Origin: Bigelowiella natans CCMP2755
Taxonomy: Eukaryota > Cercozoa > Chlorarachniophyceae
Direction of reading: 5' to 3'
Length of the DNA stretch: 64,000 nucleotides
Assembly: GCA_000320545.1 (NCBI GenBank)
Contig: ADNK01000772.1
Coordinates: 1-64,000, forward strand
A model generated the notes under the pieces. That model did no database searches, was not told the origin of the DNA, and was given only the letters and a program-made list of their open reading frames with translations. Of this stretch, positions 1 through 13,614 are shown one piece after another (position 1 is the stretch's first letter; every line of letters begins with the position of its first letter). The translations under genes were made by a program, and so were the position numbers.

Positions 1-1736
1 CCCCCCCCCCCCCCACACACATATGCATTATCACGTGTCACAAGCGTGCACCCATATGATTGCCAATACCCACCACTCACGTGCCCCTACTACTACTACT
101 CAAGTATTCTGAAGCCATATGCGATGATGTTGCGAAGGATCTCGGGCCACAGACGGTCCTGCCGTCCGTAATCGTCCCCTTTCCTTCCTACGATTGACAT
201 TGGTCACAGATAGCAGATACTATTTGCTCTGAGGGGGAGAAGGAAGGAAGAGTGGTGCTGCCTTGTTGTGTTTAAAGAGTTCCCTCAAAAGCTCTTTCAA
301 CCGCCGACATAATAGTCATCATCAGCACCATCATTATTTTGGTCATTATCATCATACTTATAAATAGTATATCACCCAGTATCCAGCAAACTGCTAGGTA
401 TGGGAGGAGACGTAATACATATAGAATGGAATGAGCCATCGACAGCGGCCTTTTGGTAGTAGTAGTAGGTGTAGTAGTAGTAGTAGTAGTGTCGTACAGA
501 AGAGTGTAAGGACAGAATGTACGAATAAGAACTTTGCACCAGAGCTTCATGATCATCAGCAAACACACTGAGTAGGTCAACAGTACACGTGCATTGCTAT
601 ATTAAAATTTGTGATTTCCTTCCTCCTCCCAACATGTTCATCGTCGTTATTTTGGTGAACATCATACAGATGCGATCTCGGTGGCCTCGTCCGACAGGAA
701 AGAACCTTCCACGATATAATAGCACATTATTAGAAGGATGCAATTACTCAATTATTCAATGATCAAAACCCGACGGCACAGCGGCTTGATGACTCCCCAC
801 CACCCACCACCCACCAAGCACGCCAACGAACCACATGCTGAAGTACGAAAACCAGCAGCCCCATCTGTACAGCTGAGGAGAAAGAGAAGAAGCATCTTAG
901 GAAACGATAGAAACTAAACACTCGTAAGCGTATCGTTATTTCTCCCCTCATTCCCTAACATGCAAGCAATCAGTGCCACCCGCATTGCCGAGAGCTCGGA
1001 GCTCGGAGGCCATTTTGGGAAAGGTCTGGAGATGCCTAGATTTTTTGTTAGTTTTTCCGTTTTTCCCAAGAAAACCCAAGTCGTTCAATGAAAATCCAAA
1101 GGATTTCCTGATTTCAGGCTCATGCCGTTTCCCAAAGAGATCCGAGGCATATGCGAGTGGATCGCGTTTCAAGCCCAAGATATCTGGTGATATTGCTTTG
1201 ATCAGTTCCGATGTACTTCCGAAGTCGTTCGATCAGTTCCTCGAAGTCGCTTTCATATTTAGATATTTAATGCTTTAAAAATTTTCTACGTGGACTAGAA
1301 AAAGGGTGCAGAGAATCGTACAGAAAGAACAGAAAGCTTACTCATTGCGGGCTGGTGGATGGATGCGCGGAGGAGGGCCCCACCACCGCCGCCGCCGTCG
1401 CCACCGCCCGCCCACCCTCTTCGGACAGTCCCTCCGCACTAAGAACTTTGGCCTTCTCATCGTCGCATTTGCTGCATGTAGCACTTTTGGCTGCTGCTGC
1501 TGGTACCTCTCATGTATGCGGAGCATCCGTGTTGTTGGTGATTGTGGTCTTGGCGCTGGGTTCCTGCCAGGGAGCAGCCCCTCTATGGTGCCTGCGCCGA
1601 TAACAGCAGCAACAGGTAGGAGGATTCTTTTTCACGAGGCTAGGGTCTTATCATCAATGTAACCTTTGAGGGCGAGAAGAATCGCTCCAGGAATGTAGTA
1701 GTATGCGCGCCTTTGTTAACGATTTACCTCAATAGT
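1..1736. other. Upstream region without a supported gene
   Basis: The window opens with a poly-C/(CA) run and then low-complexity DNA with (TAG)n at about 463-490. Several overlapping open frames on both strands (about 950-1660) show no family motif and no consistent splice structure, so none is called. The segment just before 1737 probably carries the promoter and 5' untranslated region of the zinc-finger gene that follows, but I see no specific element. Confidence 0.5.
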
Positions 1737-2807
1737 ATGTTATCAACGAACGGCTTTCCTTACTATGATCTTATAGGCTCTCTGAAGCAGCAGCAGCAGC
1801 ATCATCATCATGCCGGAAGCCCCCTTCCACGTAGAGTCGAGACTGGTGCTACTTTCGGCGAAGGGGGAGGGCACATGGCGGATTCGGCTACGAAACGCAC
1901 GGGAGAGGATGACGATGATGATGATAACGACGTAGAAATGAAGGTGAAGGAAGAGCTGGGACAAGGGAACGACGTAAATAGATCCACGAACCAGCAAATT
2001 CTCAGCAAAACCGACGACAGAGGCATCCAGACAGCACCCCCCTGCATAACATCTACTGCTACGATAGAGAACGGGGCTGATTCTCATGCTGGTGGTAGTC
2101 ACGAAGATCGCGAGGGCGAAACTAATACTATCGAAAGAGGGAGAGGAGGAACAGAAGAAGGAGTGAAGGGAGGGGCACCATGTGATGAAAATAAGAGCAA
2201 GAGGGAGCCTGATTGGTATGGCTGTGAGTACAGCTGCGGCTACGGTATTATTCATCAATCATACTACTAATACTACTAATAGTAGCAGTAGCAGTTGTAG
2301 TAGGCAGATTTATGGACAACGACGTAGTTGTTCTCAGCAGGGCAGTAGCCAACCTGAGCTTTCGGTGGAACAATAAATTGAGAATCGCCGTGATGGAATC
2401 ATGCGAACATCATCATCAGCAATCATCATCATCATCATCGTCGTCGTCGTCGTCGTCAACATATATCTTTTTATTCAGTGGGGACGTACACAGAAACACG
2501 GATCCATGAGATTTTTTGCTATAAGAAGAAGGTCATTCAGTTGAGGAACAGTGTGTGTAAATATGTAGCAGAATCCACATGCATTTCACAGCAGCCACAC
2601 AGGCAAAGAAAGAGGATGATCAACATGCATATGTATGTGCATTGATTTTATCACCGCCCTTATCATAGGTTGACCCCTTCATGGTAGAAGGGCGTCAGAG
2701 CGTGTACGTACATATCGAAAGCTGCAGGGCGTATTCGGTCGTGTCGCAGGTGGAACGAAGGAGTTGTGTGTGATTCTCGTAAACATATTCAATTCTCCTA
2801 TTTTAAA

Positions 2808-2864
<57 letters not shown>

Positions 2865-3601
2865 TGTGTGGTAATTCAAGGCACGACGATTGAAGAGGTT
2901 GATTCAAAACAAGCTTCCGGTAGTAAATGTTACTACTCGCTGTAGTCGCTATTTTAGGATTCACACATCATCCATGGCATGCCATGGCGAAGCCATCACT
3001 GTCATGACGAAATCATCAATCATCAATCATCAATCATCATCGTCGTCGTCGTCACAGTACTAACAATATGTTGTGTTACAGTACTCGAAAGTGGACATCA
3101 ATAAGAGGTGCGTCGATAAACAGCCAAGGGAAGGAGTATTTGAGGTAGTACTACAGAAACAGCGCTAACTGAGGATTGTAGCCATCACGATGATGGTCAT
3201 GCTTCTCCCCTCCGTGTATTAGTACTGGATGATCTGACTATCATGCGTGTCAAGGGACACTGATGATGATGATAATACCAAAACAGGATTGTCTTTTTCC
3301 ACAAACGCTACAAATCGATGCCCCTCCCTCCCTCCCTTGGTTCCTTCCCTCCCCCTTCTGAACATACGCTCTCAGATCGTCACCAACGGCGACGTTCTCT
3401 TCAGTCTGCAGAATCTAGCCCCGCCCTACACGGTGCGTAAAAAAGAGAAGAAGTGGTGGGGGGGGGGAGTTGCTGTTCGGCACGACATCACCTGCTTATC
3501 CCTCCTCCTCGTTCTCTTCCTTGTTTCTTCTCTTCTTGCTCTTTCTTCAGTGGTTTGTTAGGGAGTTTGATATGGAGGAGCTGGCCGACGATATAGTACA
3601 G

Positions 3602-3635
<34 letters not shown>

Positions 3636-5297
3636 GTAGTAGTAGTAATAGTAGCAGTAGTAGCGGTAGTAGCGGTAGAAGCAGTGAGAGCTAGTGGACA
3701 GTTGAGTCTTCTTTGTTGCATTTTGTTCCGTTGGAAATGATGATAATAACAATAATGATGTGGCCTTCTTTATTATTGTTATTATTATTATTATTATTAT
3801 TCATCTCCCTATTCTCCCTTCTGTCCACCCTCTCTCCCTCTATTTCTTCTGCTCCTTCCTTCCACAAAAAAAAGGCATTAACAGACGAGGGAGGGGAAAG
3901 CCCGACAGAGGTCTTTATTTTGACGAATCTCTCGATACGTTATCATAACATAATTCATTAGCCGCGATTGACGCGGTAGCACACGTGTTGTGGCGATGAA
4001 AAATACCTACTTACTGTGCGTTAAAACCAGGGCGACTATCAGCTGATGCTAGCACAGAGGGAGTCAAGGTGTACGCCGTCGCGCGCGATTGGCCCTGATG
4101 ATTGTATCCTATGCTTAATTGCGAGTTCTCCGTTCTCCTCCTCCACCTTGCTGATGACTGTGCGACGATGCACGTGTGGCTTTTGTTGGCTTGTTATTCA
4201 GGCCTACGCCGTATCTGTGCATGTACTGCGGCCGCGATTTTTTGTCAGCAGATATCCTCAGGATACACATGGTGGGATGAGCACGATAATGGATGATGGA
4301 TGATGGATGATGATGATGATGATGTATGAGCTGGCTTCCTCTTCCCTGTTGTTGTTGTTGTCGTTGTTATTGTTATTGCGATATAGAAAGCACGGCATCG
4401 GTTATTGACAGTTATGGGACAGACGATATTAGTTTGGCCGTTCCAACCCTCTTCTGATTCTCTTCCCTCTCAGCATCTCTTTGCTCCCTACTCTCCTTTA
4501 CGTGCGTGTTTTTGTGCATTATTTACTATCTGAGCAGAGGGTTCATAGTCACTTCAAAAGCTTTAAATGCCAGATATGCTTCAAGGTAGTAAGTAGCAGT
4601 AGTAGTAGTAGTAGCAGCAGCAGTAGAATCGGTGGTGGTAACCTATCTATGTGGCTTTTATTCGATGCGTTGAGAGATACTCTGTGACGGTCCTAAAGGC
4701 AATGGATGAATGAATTATGGGATCTTGAGCTGATTCGTCTGTCTCTCTTCTCCCCTCTCCTCCTCCAGGCCTTTTGCTACAATCTAGTGCTTCAAGCTCA
4801 TCTCCGGGTGCAGTCCGTAGTTCTTTATTATCCCCTCCACTATCTATCTTCTCCTGACGTCTCCATCGCTCGCAGAACTATAGTTTATTCTTGTGTTCCG
4901 GAATAAAGAAATATTTCACCAAAATATGTATAGTTTATACGTATCTATATTCATAATTGTCATCATCATCACTACCACCACCACCACCACCACCACCATT
5001 CGTCGCAGCATCATATAGGCTGCCAAGTCATCCCTTTTGTTCATCATCAAACTCCCCCCTCCAGTCCCACCCCTTGTGCAAGCCATTCCGCTGTGATTTC
5101 TGTGGGAAACTCTTCGTGTCAGCTGATGGTAGTGTTCGCAATTCGAGCGACGACTTAGTAGGGGGGGGGTGGAGGAGGGGGGGGGTATGGGAAAAGCTTG
5201 TAATGATGCTTGACACAGTTGCTGCTGCTGCTGCTGCGTAAGCACGCACATATCTACTAGATCTCTTCTTTCATGAACATACAAAGCATAACCATGG

Positions 5298-5337
<40 letters not shown>

Positions 5338-5476
5338 GCATGTGTTGTTGTTGTTGTTGTTGTTGTGTAGTTGCATTGTTGCCTAAACTACTCTTTCAAT
5401 ATATCAGACCTAAGTACACACCTGCGCACTCATACGATCGATAGGAAGTACAAGTGCGAGTTATGCGGTATCTATG

Positions 5477-5510
<34 letters not shown>

Positions 5511-6262
5511 CGCTAGAAGGAACTCTGCTGTTTACTATGCTCATTGTTATGTCTTCTTCTTTTCCATAAAATGATGATAATGATGATGATGAGGAGGAGG
5601 AGGAGGAGGGACTTGGGAGACTTCACACCAGCTAAATCAAATTTGGTCAGTGCAGCTCCTGCACACTCACGCACCCATTCTCCTCCTCCTCTTCCTTTCT
5701 CTCCTCCATTCCCCATCACATCGATCGCTCCTAGGCAAACCCTTCAACCAATTCGGCATGAAGCGTGCTCACTATCTCACCCACAAGGTACTACTACTAG
5801 TACTACTAGTAGTAAAGGGGCTGTCACCGCAGCAGCAGCAGCAGCAATAACACGCGACTGGCTAGCTATTGCTGCATCGTCACGTTTTGTAGCCCTCCCT
5901 ATTCAAGCTTGCACACCCCCCCCTCCCCCTCCTTTCTTTAGGGACACTATCCGTTCATGTGCGAGGTCTGCGGCCGCACCTTTCCGCGGGTATTGTCTAT
6001 ATATATATTATGTATACATATATTATAGAAGATATTTAGAGTGGTGAATCGTCAATCGTAGAAAAATACTACTATGTAAATTGTAGTCGCTTTGTCTATA
6101 TCGAGAATCATAAGCTATACTTTTGTGATGCTGGTTGATCTTTCCGTACTGCTGCGTTCCCCTTCCTCCTGTTTATGGACCTTATAGATTGTAGAATACG
6201 AGTTCCACCATCGGGAGTGCCGTCGCTGGAGCAGCAGCGCGCACTATTACACGTCGTCATAA
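1737..6262 (+). CDS. Five-finger C2H2 zinc-finger protein, multi-exon
   Basis: Probable sequence-specific nucleic-acid-binding protein of the nucleus. The first exon (1737-2223, ATG, donor GTGAGT) encodes a low-complexity acidic region with Q, H and D runs. Short exons follow at 3376-3432 and 3551-3601, then the finger exons 4202-4271, 4538-4585, 4769-4807, 5065-5128, 5408-5467, 5735-5787, 5942-5989 and 6188-6262, ending in TAA. Across the last eight exons the phases join exactly and give five consecutive fingers: CMYCGRDF...HMRVH, CQICFKAF...HLRSH, CDFCGKLF...HLRTH, CELCGKPF...HYLTH and CEVCGRTF...HHREC. Introns repeatedly fall just after the second cysteine or inside the H-x3-H spacer. The last finger is C2HC (H-x3-C). 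At least one small exon between 3601 and 4202, and one between 2223 and 3376, is needed for phase and is not resolved. Introns contain (TAG)n, (CA)n and (TAC)n. The fingers are certain; DNA versus RNA binding is not known. Confidence 0.87.
2811..2870. repeat. (TC)n(TG)n compound microsatellite
   Basis: Pure dinucleotide runs back to back inside the first intron of the C2H2 gene. Confidence 0.95.
5299..5332. repeat. (CA)n microsatellite
   Basis: Intronic CA run between C2H2 finger exons, followed by (TTG)n. Confidence 0.95.
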
Positions 6263-6893
6263 ATGATAATATTAATAAGTGAGTTGTCTCGTTAAGATGT
6301 TGGATGATTTTTCGTTGACTGGCTGGTATGCAGGGGTTGCGAGATCCTTGATTTGTGTATGCTTATAATAAAGAGTACATCCATGCACGCAGGTGTCTAT
6401 GCACTTGTGAGACGAATATACAATGAAGAGATTACATTTTTCAATAGTCATACTGATGTAGCTGTGCGCTTTGTGCTTGGTGCATTTATTGTAAAACTAG
6501 CATGACAGTTTACATTCATACCCACAACATGTAGTACTTGTCGCAGTGTTCGTTCATCTGGCAATGCAAAAGACATCCTGATACATTTGCATGCGGATGT
6601 CTAGATGTCTAGTGTGGCACAAGATACGCTATGGCGAAATGTTATGTGTTTGGTTTGATGATGCGCTAGGTGCGAGCACAACCGCTGGTATGCGAGTGCC
6701 ATGCACATGATTCAGATGTGCGTGTAGCAGTTGCTATCGACAAGGAGGAATGTGTGCGTTTCTGCGACAGCCTATGCATACAACTAAAGAAATGTGCTAA
6801 TGCATGTATATCGCCATAGTACTCTGTATAATGTAAATAGTTGTCTTATTTGTACATGAAGAGAACACATACTTGGATCGATCGCTCCTATAG
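6263..6893. other. Intergenic, no gene seen
   Basis: Unique AT-rich sequence without microsatellites and with scattered TGCATG and TCTAGATG words around 6580-6620. No frame with coding character is seen. It separates the zinc-finger stop codon from the next plus-strand exon. Confidence 0.45.
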
Positions 6894-7384
6894 GAAAATC
6901 CAGCTACGCTTACTCCTTCAGCATCGTTACAAATGACATCTGCCTGGCATGCTACACTCGCTCGCCACCGCACGTCTATTGTCGTTTATGGCTGTGTTGA
7001 GAAAGAGGGGAAGGCCTTCGTTCCTTTCTCATACTGCAGCCAGTTATCAGGTGAATACGCACATTCTCCATCGATCTGTTGTCGTACAAAAAGAGAGCCA
7101 ATGTGAATGGGAAGAAGTGATCGAGCAGTTTGGAGGAAGCACTGTCTTCATAATTCGCAATACGCTCTTAGCTACACCTCTCACCACTATATACGTGCTA
7201 CTGCTACTACTACTACTACTACTACCATCACCACCACTACCACATGGATCATCAGTGCGTGTCGCGAGCGGCCGCTGTGGTTCTTGTCGCTCCAGTGGAC
7301 AACCTGCCCGTGCAGGATGACCTAGAATCACGACAAATGGAACGAGATGAAGAACAAACGCTCAAGTTGATACCGAGTGATTAA
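6894..7384 (+). CDS. Unrecognised small protein, last three exons
   Basis: I do not recognise this family. Three exons join in phase. The first starts after a TAG acceptor at 6894 and contains SAWHATLARHRTSIVVYGC and then FVPFSYCSQLS, with its donor just before GTGAATAC near 7050. The second (about 7092-7190) encodes ESQCEWEEVIEQFGG then STVFIIRNTLLATPL. The third starts near 7253 and encodes VSRAAAVVLVAPVDNL followed by a charged tail ending in LKLIPSD and TAA at 7382-7384. The first exon carries a hydrophobic beta-like stretch (TSIVVYGCVEK); the tail is acidic. The upstream start is unresolved. It could be a separate small gene or the 3' end of a longer one; it follows the zinc-finger gene by about 0.6 kb on the same strand. 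Confidence 0.5.
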
Positions 7385-7436
7385 GAGAGAGCGATATAGG
7401 TAGGATGGTTGTTGGAAGGGGGTGGAAGGAAGGGAA

Positions 7437-7457
7437 GGGGGGGGGGGGGGGGGGGGG
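7437..7457. repeat. Poly-G tract
   Basis: About 21 consecutive G just downstream of the small unrecognised gene. It could form G-quadruplex-type structure and is a likely spot for length errors. Confidence 0.9.
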
Positions 7458-7622
7458 AAAACAAAACGCCAGCTTTGGTAGGAATGGGGACTCCACCTTG
7501 CGTTGAAAGACTCTCCTGAGATATTATTAAAGATAGCATCTTATTATCAGCAGCAGCAGCACAATCACCAGCAGAAAAATAAACAAATTTGAATAGCACG
7601 TGCACACACACTCACACACACA

Positions 7623-7624
<2 letters not shown>

Positions 7625-7666
<42 letters not shown>

Positions 7667-7858
7667 GTATAATAACACATACTACGTGAATGGTGCCTAC
7701 CTCGGTTTTGTCAAAAGGTACGATTTTTAAGGTCGGTTGTTGGTGCTCACGCTTTCCTTCTGGTTTTGAGATAATATCCCACATTAAATATTAGCAAAAG
7801 AGAACACTGTTGTTATCATCGCTTTTTACTACTTTTTAATATATAAATATATATATTT

Positions 7859-7909
<51 letters not shown>
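7625..7909. repeat. Two long (TA)n tracts
   Basis: Alternating TA at 7625-7662 and 7872-7909, the second preceded by (CA)n, near the 3' end of the dioxygenase gene. Confidence 0.95.
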
Positions 7910-7911
<2 letters not shown>

Positions 7912-8159
7912 TCAAAACACCACGACACAAGATGCGTCTTCCCGAGTTTTGCTCGCATAACGAATTTTGATGGTGGTTGTTGTTGTTGTTGTCATCATTC
8001 TTCGATATCGTATTATCGACCTCTCCTCTCCCTCCACCCTCTTCACACACCGAATAATACCAACACGTACTACTATTTGCCACCAACTAAGCCTTGGATG
8101 ATGATGATGATGATGATGATGATTTCTCCGCACCTTCTGCATTAAACGGGGTCGATCGG

Positions 8160-8554
8160 ATGAATCTTTCTTGGAGAGCAGTGCTGCTTTGAGATCTGGA
8201 CAAGACAACAACAACGACAACGAGAAGAAGAGAAGAAGAAGAAGAAGAAGAAGATTCGAGCAACGTGTTGGTGGTAAGTAAATAGGTAGGTAAGTAGGTG
8301 CTTATTAAATGAGGAGGCGGATAATAGAAGACATGATGCGAATTATTCTCCTCCTCCTCCTCCTCCTCCTCCTTCTTCTTCTTCTTCTTCTTCTTCTTCT
8401 TCTTCTCTCCTCAATCGCAGCGCTCTGCACTGTGCATCACCCGTAGAGAATCGTGATGGGGACGGATCATGATTACCAACATCCGATATGAAGATAATCA
8501 TGATCATTCACCATCTGGGCGGCGATGATATTTATAAATATGTAAATATACAAT

Positions 8555-8585
<31 letters not shown>

Positions 8586-9578
8586 CATATATGCGAAATC
8601 ATTTTGAGTGGAGCCAATGAGAAAGATCTCGATGATTTTTGACCAGCAGCATTTCCTCTGCTGCACGGAGAAAATCATCGTTGCTTTCTGATGATTCACC
8701 ATGATCTCTCGGGAAAGATCGAAGAGCAGGAGAACAAATAGAACAGTACAAAATCATCGGCATCATCCTCATCTCTGGACGCTCGATTAGCACGCACAAA
8801 ACAAGAAGAAGAAGAAGAAGAAAAAGAAGAAGAAGAAGAAGACTACCCAGGAATGACCCACAGGCATCCATTTTCCTCATCCGCAGTATCGACTGATAGC
8901 CACAATCCATGCACCGATGGCCTTTTCACCGACAACATAGTTTTGTTTTTAGAAGACAGCGCATAAAATACGAGCGAGAAGACTTTCGAGAAATGCACGC
9001 GAGCACACGCACGCACATTCATCTGTGTATATGGTAGTAATGGGGTCGATATTACGGGTCTGTGTAAAGAAAAGTTGAGTCCTGATGCGGGCCTACCTCT
9101 CCGCCTGAAAGTAGTTTCAATACAATTAAGGGTGCGCGCGCGCGCGTGTGTGTGTGTGTTCGTGTGTGTGTGTGTGTGCATGATCTGTGGCTATGCATCT
9201 TCTCTTTCTTCCCCCCCCCCCCCCCCCCCTCCACCCCATGCTTGCTGCATTGTAAAAGCTGCTGTCGTCGTCGTCTGCTGCTGCTACTACTGCTGGCACA
9301 CACCACCTGTTCTAGGGCTTTTGCAGATATACCTAACGAGGTCGAGAAATCGCCATCAGGTCATCAAAGAGTCACAATAGGATACTAGTTGTAGCTATCT
9401 CTGCTGCTGAGAGTTACAGAAGTTCGTGTTGTAGTCGTCGTCGTCGTCATTATCTATGTTGTCACGTAAATGTAAGATGGCGTTTCTTATCTACATGCTT
9501 TGCAAAGGAAGGGGGCGCTTCATCCCCAAGCTGTGAGCGACGCCGCTCAAGGTCTCACAGTACTCTAAGACAGTCGGT

Positions 9579-9616
<38 letters not shown>

Positions 9617-10705
9617 TCAGTGAGTACGTGGCAATCAATTTATATATGCGTGTTCGCGTATTGTTGTTGTTGTTGTTGTTGTTGCTGTTGTAAACAAAAG
9701 TACGAGGTACAAGAGCCTTAACATATTCACACAAACCACATGCATCTGTGTTTAACAAATTATACTAAATATCACATTTATGACAGTATATTAGCAGTAC
9801 AGAAAAGCTCGTGACAAAATGTCCTGCCTGTCTGAAACCACCATCCATCATACGATTGCCATGTGATTCAATGCTGTTGTGGTGGAGGGCTGTTGTTTAC
9901 CCTTGAAAACGTCGTCGTAAACGTGCAGCGCATGCCCTACCTGCAAGTTAAAGAGGAGGAGTTAGGATCAATCAGGACGGTGTTGACTGACTACCCACAG
10001 AATCATCTAAGTCATCACTTCGAGCAGCATATGACCACTATGACAGAACTAACGATACACTTCCCTAATGGGCCATCATCTCGCGTACCTTGTTGATGCA
10101 CTCTCTCTTCGGGAAACGAAGGGTTTTGCCGTCTTCTTCAAAGGCGTCAGCCTCCCAGAAGAATCGCACCTGTTGATACCGATGATGACGACGATGATGA
10201 TGATGATGATGATGATGATGTAGAAGTACAGGGGAGCTGAATAGAGGAGGCAAAGCAACAGTGTGTTCGTTCATCATGATCGTTACATGAAGGACCTTAT
10301 CTCCGGAATCCAGGAAGTACCGATCCTAAGTAGCAAAAGAAAGAAGAAATAGCGGTAGGATGATGAATGACATAGCAGCAGTCTCTCTGGTGAGAAATTG
10401 ATGGGGTCTAAGCTGCTCCATCTTTTTCTTGTGATGTTTGGCAAAACACGCAAAGGTTTGGTGTGCGCTTCAGGAGGGTGCCCGCCATCACCCGAACATG
10501 TCATAACTCAGCTTTCTCTTTCCCCAAGTCATCATCATAGACGCCCTGCCTCCCCCACCTGCAGGTCCCTGTCAGACTCATGCGTCGTGAATATTGAGCT
10601 AGAGGTTTCAGGGTCGAAGTCATCGATAAGTGTGTTCAGCCTTCCTCGAATCTCCTCGCACTTCGCCTCAGAGCAGAAATCCTTCACGACGAGAAAGCCG
10701 TTCTC
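8160..10705 (-). CDS. Phytanoyl-CoA dioxygenase family protein (PHYHD1-like)
   Basis: Predicted Fe(II)/2-oxoglutarate-dependent oxygenase. Exons on the minus strand join in phase: 10705-10559 (ENGFLVVKDF, then SSIFTTHESD), 10325-10296 (DRYFLDSGDK), 10169-10089 (VRFFWEADAFEEDGK...ECINK), 9940-9901 (VGHALHVYDDVFK), 9564-9495 (ETLSGVAHSLGMKRPLPLQSM), 9332-9307 (YICKSPRT), 9104-9056 (GGEVGPHQDSTFLYTDP) and 8921-8847 (VHGLWLSVDTADEENGCLW). This matches human PHYHD1-type proteins segment by segment, including the H-x-D iron motif (HQD). Two further exons are likely (about 8713-8640 and 8210-8150, the latter with SSDRPR, which would hold the 2-oxoglutarate arginine). The true C-terminus and the start exon upstream of 10705 are not resolved. 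The substrate is unknown. Introns carry (GAA)n, (AT)n and C tracts. Confidence 0.88.
8349..8406. repeat. (CCT)n(TTC)n mirror-type tract
   Basis: A pure pyrimidine stretch of about 58 bp between dioxygenase exons. Being homopyrimidine it could adopt a triplex (H-DNA) form. Confidence 0.9.
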
Positions 10706-11300
10706 CTATCGTGTACGGGGAGGGGGTATAAATGTGTATTAGCTAGGCGTGTGCCAATCTCCTCTTCATCAGCTGCTTCTTTTCCCCCTCTTCTATTGAC
10801 TGACCTGCAAGGAGATCTGATCTTCGACGGAGAGAGTTCTCAACCCTGAAAATGCATGCGTGGGGGCGCTGGGGATCCCTCTCTTCCCCTTCCTCCTCCT
10901 CGTAAGGCTGGCAATGCCCCTCCTCCTGATTCGTGTGAGCAGCATCATGTGAATGGGACGCCGCCGAGAACACGTCGATAGGAAGTCTTTTCCCCCCCGA
11001 TGTTCTTCGTAGTTTGAGGTGCACTGGGAGTTTCAACAAAGACAACACAAACAACACATAATCTAACCTTGAAGTTTTAGGTGTGATATTCTTCCGACTG
11101 TGAAATGCACTAGAAGTTCATTCAAAGACAACACAAACAACACAAAGCAAACTCGGCTGCCCCTCCTCTCCTCCTCGGAAGAAGAAGGGGTTGGGAACAG
11201 ATTCATAATTAATGGGCGGGTTCTCGGGGCAGGTGTGACACATCTTACCCAACTGTACTATTCATAACTCTATACACACATACTACCCACGGGAGGCCAG

Positions 11301-11898
11301 ATATTTCGGTCCCCACGACTGCCCCGTTTTCCCCAGAACCAGTAATAAATATCTCCGAATCTGTCAAACCCTCACGTCCTCTCAGGAACATGAACTCCTG
11401 TGGAGAATAGCATGGCCAACAGCCTTACTCAGCGCTCTGTGCTGCCTCCTCATCCTATTTTTCTCCGTGCGTTTTAAGAGTAAGAAATGCACACATTGTT
11501 CGAAAACACACCTTCTAAATGCACGCCGGCAACTCACAACAGCGATGTTTGGTTGTTGTTGTTGACCTTTACAGCTTACAAGAGATTCTCACAAAAACTG
11601 ATCATTTTGATCGCAGCGAATGATCTCGGGCAAGCCGGTAATTACAGAGTACAAACGCATACAAACTAACTTTCCCACATTACTGTAGTTTCCTTACTCA
11701 GCAGTGAACAGTTATAATCGTCTAAACAGCAGCAGTCGAATTTATGATAATAGCTATGTGGTCGTCATTAAACTGGTGGTGTGGCTTTGTGTATCATCAT
11801 CATTGTCAAATGCAAAGAATCATCATCACCATCATCATTCAGTCTCGACTTTGATGGGGAAACGCGGAAAATGTAAAACCCGAGAAGATCATCATCAT

Positions 11899-11958
<60 letters not shown>

Positions 11959-12183
11959 AAAGGAGGGACAGCAGAAAGGGAGAAGTAGGAATAATGAGGA
12001 AAATCACCAAATAATGTAGACTCTCCGATTTCATTATCGTCATCCTTTTTATTCACTACCATCACCAACCAGCATCTCTTCTCCACCATGCAGACCCTAG
12101 GTCCTTTGGGTGTCAGCTCCAAGCTTATACGCAAGGGTAATGCTGTGCGAGATAATAATCAATGAAGATGATACCCAAACATA

Positions 12184-12214
<31 letters not shown>

Positions 12215-13571
12215 TTTATATATGTTATTGGCTGCCCGTATTATAATATAATCTTTTTTATGTGCTACGGTTGGATATGTTCCTAGATACTTCGGTCTCA
12301 CATCGATGCTGTGGTCCTGCTCTACGGCCTTCACCATGCACATGGTACATGCTGTTCGAATTAGTGAAGAAACGATGGAATTAGTGAGGTTATGATAAAA
12401 TACTACTATTGGAAAAAGGTCATCCTTGAGGGGCGGCTCTCCTACCGTGATGTTGTTCGGGGTAAGTAATCATAAAGAGTGGTGATAGCCGTAAGTAGAC
12501 AAGGAATAAGGACTGTATATAAATATATAGTGTTGTTTCTTACCGAAATATCATCTCGTCGAGCGGGCAGAGGATATGATGCTACATCACTATACAACTC
12601 ATCTCTTCACATCTCATCTATCTCTAAAAATCCATCAACAACCCACCTCTCTCTACTTGCTTCCTCCTACATAATACCCGTATTATTTACTTACTACTAC
12701 CACTACTACTACTATTAAATTGTAGGCCCGTACCTACGCAACTTCTTCATATTTTGCCAGGTGGTGGTGGTTTATAGCTTCGGTGTGAGACGACGCTGCA
12801 CATCTTTGTGTAAGATGTGCTTGCCGTCCATCATCATCATCATCATCATCATCATAATTATCGTCGTTCATCTAGCATAATCTTCTTCTTCTTCTTTTCC
12901 TCCATCCACACACTGATTGTTTGTTTCTCTCTCCGTAAAGATTGTTCCTGCTGTGATCTCGACGCTCCCATTCAGCACGGGAAGCTATGGGAACACTGGT
13001 GGGGTGGGGTTGTCGCCCTTTTTAGGGGGGGGGGGGGGGGGATACGAAATACATTCAAGTATTTAGGAGTAATAATGGTTATTGCATTTGATCATTCTCG
13101 TCGTTGTGTGTCGTTAGAGTCGATGTTCTTCTCATTATTGATTTGCTTGTGTTCTTCTTCCCCTCCCCAATCCTCGATCTTCCATCATCACCGTCATCGT
13201 CGTCATCATCATGGTTAAGGAGCGTGGTGCTGGGTGCAAGCACGGCCAGGGACTATTGACGATATCTGGAGACTTTTAGGGTCAGTAGTAGTAGTAGGTT
13301 AATATGTTTATATGGTGATGATGGATGTGTGCTAATGAAGGAAGAATACTACAAAACACACATTGAGTGAGTTCGTCTATTAGCTGCGATCACGGAGTAC
13401 TCCTCCCTCTCTCTTTCTCTCTCTCTCTCACTCACTCACTTAACGTTGCTTTGTCTCGTCGCCGTCATCGTCTCACATCCCGTATCAGGTTCTACATTTG
13501 GATATGGGTCGGAACAGCCTACTGCTGGTGAGTGTGTGTGTTATATATATATAGAGAGAGAAAGAAAAACA

Positions 13572-13614
<43 letters not shown>

